Shown here: positions 59,934 to 64,000 of the stretch, piece after piece | How positions within the stretch are numbered: the first letter of the stretch is position 1 | Layout: each line of letters begins with the position of its first letter | NCBI GenBank assembly: GCA_035457725.1 | Contig: DATIBC010000028.1 | Coordinates: forward strand, 10,335-74,334 | Direction: 5' to 3' | DNA from: DATFES01 sp035457725 | GTDB taxonomy: Bacteria; Pseudomonadota; Alphaproteobacteria; CACIAM-22H2 | DNA: 64,000 nt | Notes under the pieces: generated by a model | What the model was told of the DNA's origin: nothing | The model's database searches: none | The model's input: the letters and a program-made list of their open reading frames with translations, nothing else | Made by a program: the position numbers and the translations under genes

Positions 59934-60446
59934 ATGACAAGGACGCAGATCGGCGCCGGGCGATGGTTGCGGCGGCGAGCCGAAAACATCGCCGCGGCAT
60001 TGATGGCGACGATGTTCATCGCCTTTCTGGTCCAGATTCTGTTTCGTTACATCTTGAATTGGCCCGCCGGGTGGGCCTACGAGCTGAGTATCGTCTGCTG
60101 GCTCTGGGGAGTGTTGTTCGGGGCGGCCTTTGTCGTCACCGAGAAAGACGAGATTCGCTTCGACGTCGTTTACAGCGCGGTCGGCGCGCGGCTGCGTCGA
60201 GGGTTTTCCATCGTCGCGGGTCTTTCGCTGCTGGCGATTTACGGCGGCTCGCTGCCAGCGGTTTACGACTACGTCAGCTTCATGAAGGTGGAGCGATCGG
60301 CCTATCTGAGGATTCGCATCGACTGGCTGTACTCGATCTACGTCATCTTCGTCGTTGCCATCGTCATACGGTACATGCGGCTGACGTGGCGCGCCGTTCG
60401 CGGCGATTCGCCCGGGACGGATGACGCCGAGGCGGTCGAGCGATGA
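59934..60446 (+). CDS. dctQ: TRAP transporter small permease DctQ
   Basis: 170 aa with four helices: NIAAALMATMFIAFLVQILFRYIL, ELSIVCWLWGVLFGAAFVV, FSIVAGLSLLAIYGGSLPAVYDYV and SIYVIFVVAIVIRYMRL. The family arginine-rich cytoplasmic segment TEKDEIRFDVVYSAVGARLRRG is present. It starts 75 nt after dctP, beyond a hairpin, and overlaps dctM by 4 nt (ATGA). Together DctQM form the membrane part of the sodium-coupled TRAP importer. Confidence 0.93.
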   Translation: MTRTQIGAGRWLRRRAENIAAALMATMFIAFLVQILFRYILNWPAGWAYELSIVCWLWGVLFGAAFVVTEKDEIRFDVVYSAVGARLRRGFSIVAGLSLLAIYGGSLPAVYDYVSFMKVERSAYLRIRIDWLYSIYVIFVVAIVIRYMRLTWRAVRGDSPGTDDAEAVER

Positions 60447-61744
60447 GCGTCGCGAGCCCCTTCGCTCTCACGCTCTGGGCGCTGATCGGCCTCACGCTCC
60501 TCGGATTGCCGATCGGTCACGCGATGATCGGCGCGTCGATCGTCTACCTGTTTCTCGCCGGCCAGGACATGGCGCTTGCAGCCGAGCAGCTTCTGAACGG
60601 TCTCTATAACAGCTACGTCCTGCTAGCCGTGCCGCTGTTCTTGTTCGCCGCCGAGCTGATGAACATCGGCAGTATGTCGGATCGCCTTCTGCGTTTTTGC
60701 AACGCCCTGGTCGGGCGGTTCCGCGGCGGGCTGGGCCACGTCGCGGTCGTCCAGGGCGTGATCTTCGGCGGCATCTCAGGCTCGGCCATCGCCGACGTCG
60801 CCGGCGTCGGTCGCATCGTTATCGACATGATGACGCGCAAGGATCGCTATCCGGCGAGCTACGCCGCCGCGATCTCCGCGGCCGCCGCTGTCATCGCGCC
60901 TATCATCCCGCCCTCCATTCCGCTGGTGCTGTATGCGCTGATCTCCGATGCGTCGATCGGCTATCTCTTCATCGGCGGCATCATTCCGGGGCTGTTGCTC
61001 GGCGTGGCGCAAATGGCGGTCAACGCCATTCTATCGCGCTTACGCGATTACCCCGTCGAAGCGCCTATCGATCGGCATGAGTGGCCGTCAATCTTGATTG
61101 GCGCGCTCCCCGCCCTGCTCATCCCGGTCATCCTTATCGGCGGCATCCGCATCGGCTTCACCACGCCTACGGAAGCAGCCGCCGTGGCTGCCGCTTATGC
61201 CTATCTTATCTCGCTTCTGCTCTACCGTAGCATCTCGATCAGGCAAACCTATGACGCGGTCCTGTCTTGCGCGCGCTCGACGGCGTCGATCGGTATGCTG
61301 ATAGCCGGGGCGCTGGCTTTCAACTATGTCGTCACGGTCGAGAATATCCCCCAGACCGTGAAGGTAATGCTGAGCGCTTACGACCTGTCGCCGATGGAGT
61401 TCCTTCTCGCCGTCAACGTCATTCTGTTGGTGCTCGGCTGCTTGCTCGAGGGCACGACGATCATCCTGGTGATCCTGCCGATCTTCATCCCGACTGCCCA
61501 GGCGCTCGGAATCGACCTCGTTCATTTCGGCGTGGTCGTCGTGGTCAATATCATGATCGGTTTAATCACCCCTCCTTACGGGCTGCTCCTTTTCATCGTT
61601 TCGAACATCGCCAAGACGCCGCTCACGCCGATCGTCCGCGACGCCCTGCCCTTCGTGGTGATGATGATCGGCGCGCTGGCGCTCATCACATACTTCCCGG
61701 AAACGGTCCTCTGGTTGCCGCGGCTTTCCGGGTACAAGGGCTGA
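60443..61744 (+). CDS. dctM: TRAP transporter large permease DctM
   Basis: 433 aa, about 12 helices; elevator-type permease of the TRAP importer. Seen: GAAELMNIGSMSDRLLRFCNALVGRFRGGLGHVAVVQGVIFGGISGSAIADVAGVGRIVIDMM, SAAAAVIAPIIPPSIPLVLYAL, and the C-terminal VILPIFIPTAQALGIDLVHFGVVVVVNIMIGLITPPYG, all characteristic. Overlaps dctQ; 27 nt before the shikimate dehydrogenase. Its substrate is inferred from the neighbours. Confidence 0.95.
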   Translation: MSVASPFALTLWALIGLTLLGLPIGHAMIGASIVYLFLAGQDMALAAEQLLNGLYNSYVLLAVPLFLFAAELMNIGSMSDRLLRFCNALVGRFRGGLGHVAVVQGVIFGGISGSAIADVAGVGRIVIDMMTRKDRYPASYAAAISAAAAVIAPIIPPSIPLVLYALISDASIGYLFIGGIIPGLLLGVAQMAVNAILSRLRDYPVEAPIDRHEWPSILIGALPALLIPVILIGGIRIGFTTPTEAAAVAAAYAYLISLLLYRSISIRQTYDAVLSCARSTASIGMLIAGALAFNYVVTVENIPQTVKVMLSAYDLSPMEFLLAVNVILLVLGCLLEGTTIILVILPIFIPTAQALGIDLVHFGVVVVVNIMIGLITPPYGLLLFIVSNIAKTPLTPIVRDALPFVVMMIGALALITYFPETVLWLPRLSGYKG

Positions 61745-61771
61745 CGCGATGGGTAACCCGAGCGACATCGG

Positions 61772-62650
61772 ATGAGCCGGCGCGCCCTTCTCGGCTTGAT
61801 CGGCTCGAGTATCGGCCGCTCGATCTCGCCGGCGATGCATGAGGCTGCCGGCGCGGCCCTCGGCATCGACGTCCGCTATCACTTGATCGACGCGGACGAA
61901 CTAGGCTTCGGCCCAGCCGATCTGCCGTACCTCTTGGACGGAGTGCGGCGCTTGGGCTTCGCCGGCGTCAACGTTACGCATCCGTTCAAAGAGGCCGTCC
62001 TGCCGCATCTCGACGATCTGGAAGGTGCAGCCCGCGCGGTTGGATCGGTGAATACCGTCGTGGTGCGCGACGGTCGTCTGATCGGGAATAACACGGATCA
62101 TTCGGGGTTTTTGGCCGCCTGGCGACAGGTCTTCGGGACGAAGCATCCAGGCCGCGTGACGCTTATCGGCGCCGGCGGGGTTGGCCGCGCCATGGCCCAC
62201 GGGCTGGCGGCGCTCAGCAGTCAGGAACTGCGGGTCTTCGACATGGACCGCACGCGGGCCGAAGGGCTCATGCAGGACATGAAGTCCAAGTATCCGCGAC
62301 TGGACATCGTCGTCGCCGCCGATCCCGCGACGGCCTTGGCCGGTAGCGATGGCGTTGTCAATGCTACACCGGTGGGCAGCTATGCCTATCCCGGCATGCC
62401 GATATCGGAATCCGGCCTCGCCGGGCACGCATGGGTGGCGGACGCCGTTTACACGCCGCTCGAGACTAGGTTCATTGCCGCAGCGCGGCGCGCTAAGCTC
62501 GCGGTCTTGACCGGCCAGGAGCTGGCGATCGGACAAGCCGTCGACGCCTTCGCCCTGTTCTTGGGCCGGCCGGCGCCGATCGACGTCATGCGCGCCACCT
62601 TCGAGCGCGAGATACAGCGGCGGGAGCGCGACACCGAGGCCGTAGCCTAG
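61772..62650 (+). CDS. Shikimate/quinate dehydrogenase, NAD-type
   Basis: 292 aa of the AroE family. Substrate-side residues: SISPAMHE (Ser17, Ser19), NVTHPFKE with catalytic Lys73, GSVNTVV (Asn94) and NNTDHSGF (Asp109). Nucleotide fold GAGGVGRAMAHGL at 133-145, and a strand-2 end of RVFDMDRTRAEG whose Asp157/Asp159 favours NAD over NADP. Biosynthetic AroE has N-R-T here and uses NADPH. It therefore looks catabolic, oxidising shikimate (or quinate) to the 3-keto acid. A weak site only precedes the ATG. Follows dctM by 27 nt. Confidence 0.9.
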   Translation: MSRRALLGLIGSSIGRSISPAMHEAAGAALGIDVRYHLIDADELGFGPADLPYLLDGVRRLGFAGVNVTHPFKEAVLPHLDDLEGAARAVGSVNTVVVRDGRLIGNNTDHSGFLAAWRQVFGTKHPGRVTLIGAGGVGRAMAHGLAALSSQELRVFDMDRTRAEGLMQDMKSKYPRLDIVVAADPATALAGSDGVVNATPVGSYAYPGMPISESGLAGHAWVADAVYTPLETRFIAAARRAKLAVLTGQELAIGQAVDAFALFLGRPAPIDVMRATFEREIQRRERDTEAVA

Positions 62651-62690
62651 TCGGTGCGAGCGTCCAAGCCAGTGACACAATAAGGTGGCA

Positions 62691-63389
62691 ATGGGCATAT
62701 CGATGCGCGGCAGGGGATTCCTGATCATCTGGAGCGATATCGATCTTCGACTGGAGACGGACTACATCCACTGGCTCACGCGCGAGCACACGGCCGAGCG
62801 GGTGTCGACCGACGGCTTCATCGCCGTCCGCGTATTTCGGGCGCTGATGGCGAACGCGCGGCGATACCTGATCAATTACGAGCTTGAATCCGCCGCGGTG
62901 GTGAACGCTCCAGCCTATGTCGCCAAATTGAATAACCCCACGCCGTGGACACGGCGCACATTGCCGCGGCTAAAAAATTTCGTGCGCGGCGGTGGGCAAG
63001 TCACGCACGCAGCGGGCATGGGCCAGGGCGGCTTCGTAACCGCACTCGCTTTGGCGGGACCGATACCAATCGAGATCGGAGAGGCCGTGAAGGCCCTCGC
63101 CCAGTGCGACCGCATTGCAGCCGTACGAATGTACCAGACCGACCAAAGCCGAACCGCGGTCGGCTCGAAGGAAAAAGAACTCCGAATAGCGACGCCTGGC
63201 GCGGATGATCGATCCTTCTCGGGTGTTTTGTTCATCGAGGGGACCGATGAAGATGCGCTACGCGCGGCGACCGCGCGGCTTGCTCGGTCACATCCACAGA
63301 TCGGGCGAAATTCGACGATGGAGGCCCTCATTTATGCATCGGTCTTCACGTTGGAAAGGCGGACCCTCGAGAACGATCACGAGGCGTAG
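62691..63389 (+). CDS. Two-part DUF4286-like (dimeric ferredoxin-fold) protein
   Basis: 232 aa from ATG 62691, with AAGG six nt upstream; the frame also allows GTG 62685. The first part is FLIIWSDIDLRLETDYIHWLTREHTAERVSTDGFIAVRVFRALMANARRYLINYELESAAVVNAPAYVAKLNNPTPWT, a DUF4286-like single beta-alpha-beta unit; the second part (about 110-230) repeats the pattern weakly. Such proteins are carried along in aromatic and quinate-uptake clusters with no known reaction. It ends the rightward operon with dctPQM and the dehydrogenase. Function unknown. Confidence 0.65.
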   Translation: MGISMRGRGFLIIWSDIDLRLETDYIHWLTREHTAERVSTDGFIAVRVFRALMANARRYLINYELESAAVVNAPAYVAKLNNPTPWTRRTLPRLKNFVRGGGQVTHAAGMGQGGFVTALALAGPIPIEIGEAVKALAQCDRIAAVRMYQTDQSRTAVGSKEKELRIATPGADDRSFSGVLFIEGTDEDALRAATARLARSHPQIGRNSTMEALIYASVFTLERRTLENDHEA

Positions 63390-63955
63390 AGGTCAAACCG
63401 GATTACGGCGCGGCGGGGACAAACTCGAGCGGCCGAGCGCGACCCGACCGCGTGCAAAGTCGGAGTGCTGTCGCCGTCAAGCCGCACAGTCGAGGTAAGT
63501 TTCGATCGGCGAGCGGCCTATGCTCGAGCACCTCGAGTGGGATTTACCGAGTTTGGATCGTCGATTGCCCCCCGCGCCCCTCGACACGCTCGGGGCGAGA
63601 ATCATGAGAGAAGCCCTTGTGGTGAGCTTGTCGAGCCACGAGGGTGGAGCCACGAATACACTTGAGTGGATGACGCTCTAAGCTATTTCGGCGCAGCGCC
63701 ACGCATACCGGCCCAAATACGCACAAACTGCCGGCCAAACCCCGGCACAAGATCGGCGGTAAAAGCCGGTGCTCGGTTGCCGCGGAGTAGGCGCCGATAA
63801 TCAAAAGAAATTTTAGTCATATCAGCGGATTAAGCGACGTCATGCAACGATCCGCAATAACCCGAAATGCGCCCCCGTCTTAATCGGCCGTCAAGGGTCC
63901 CTGGATTAGGGTTTGCCAACCTACGACTTGCGCCCGCATCCCCGGGGAGTTGGCG
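63390..63955. other. Gene-free 566-nt stretch
   Basis: No supportable frame. It holds a copy of the dispersed repeat (63577-63645) and, at about 63795-63860, an AT-rich tract that might hold the promoter of the gene starting at 63956. No recognisable RNA or mobile element. Confidence 0.5.
63577..63645. repeat. Dispersed inverted repeat copy
   Basis: CCCCTCGACACGCTCGGGG (63577-63595) followed by CGAGAATC, then CCCTTGTGGTGAGCTTGTCGAGCCACGAGGG (about 63614-63644), whose ends CCCTTGTGG / CCACGAGGG are nearly complementary. It matches 22095-22160 in order and spacing. Confidence 0.75.
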
Positions 63956-64000
63956 ATGAAGAAACGCAGCAACCGACCGCGCCAGCACGCCACCTACGCA
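63956..64000 (+). CDS. Truncated gene running off the window
   Basis: ATG at 63956 with GGGGAG about 6 nt upstream begins MKKRSNRPRQHATYA and continues past the end. The start is basic. Too little is present to name it. Confidence 0.5.
   Translation, partial: MKKRSNRPRQHATYA

Noticed and set aside
1..64000. tRNA genes and ribosomal RNA
   Set aside because: No stretch with the T-arm consensus in a full cloverleaf context was found by eye; a tRNA search program would be needed to exclude one completely.

Overview
The window is about 65% G+C, very densely packed, and looks chromosomal from an alphaproteobacterium, most likely Rhodospirillales-like. The pointers are the petABC (cytochrome bc1) - trmL - hemF order, the prs - rplY - pth - ychF order, ilvE beside a MarR/OmpR/EnvZ-type regulatory trio, and small alphaproteobacterial families (DUF6111, UbiK/BMFP, DUF1285). 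I found no rRNA, tRNA, insertion sequence, prophage or CRISPR array.

Layout. 1-2.1 kb: molybdopterin genes moeA-moaD-moaE. 2.2-8.5 kb: a flavin/FMN-type oxidase-fold protein, ilvE, a petP-like MarR regulator with an OmpR/EnvZ pair, a CsaA-like protein, a phasin and a TetR regulator. 8.6-11.3 kb: a haem-binding (ethylbenzene dehydrogenase-type) membrane protein with a DUF2231 partner, divergent from a CBS-domain gene; two FNR/ANR-type boxes lie between them. 11.4-18.4 kb: ybaK, proC, ybjN-like, ubiK, lgt, midA-like, pgeF, a lipoprotein, a peroxiredoxin. 18.4-23.3 kb: a LysR regulator, then prs-rplY-pth-ychF. 23.4-30.9 kb: dienelactone hydrolase, a VOC protein, a fused aldolase/dehydrogenase, mtnP and a giant DUF2339 membrane protein. 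31-37 kb: petABC (minus strand), then trmL-hemF-marR and a Spy-like periplasmic protein plus an ICMT-type methyltransferase behind a palindromic operator. 36.8-40.3 kb: a minus-strand chain of overlapping genes (DUF1285, NUDIX, DUF6111, cca, GDSL). 40.4-47.2 kb: a moxR-DUF58-DUF4159-amidotransferase-like operon. 47.3-49.6 kb: a DUF3179 protein and a TauE-type exporter.

The accessory part is 49.7-63.4 kb. A LysR regulator is followed by the decayed remains of an HMG-CoA lyase-type gene. Then comes a three-gene operon: a TIM-barrel isomerase-like protein, a CoA-acylating aldehyde dehydrogenase and a thiamine-diphosphate enzyme. Its substrate cannot be read from the sequence. Next is a divergent cluster that reads as shikimate/quinate uptake and breakdown. 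TetR and a fused 3-dehydroshikimate dehydratase/HPPD-like protein point left. A TRAP transporter (dctP, dctQ, dctM), a shikimate dehydrogenase with NAD-type signature and a two-part DUF protein point right. Shikimate would be imported, oxidised to 3-dehydroshikimate and dehydrated to protocatechuate. The dehydratase differs from the usual family at two of its four metal-ligand positions.

Between genes a dispersed inverted-repeat family (core CTTCGACA-GCTCAG and its complement) recurs at least six times, and a separate inverted/tandem repeat sits at 6.6 kb. Both edges cut through sequence that cannot be assigned: bases 1-62 precede moeA, and a gene starting at 63956 runs off the end.
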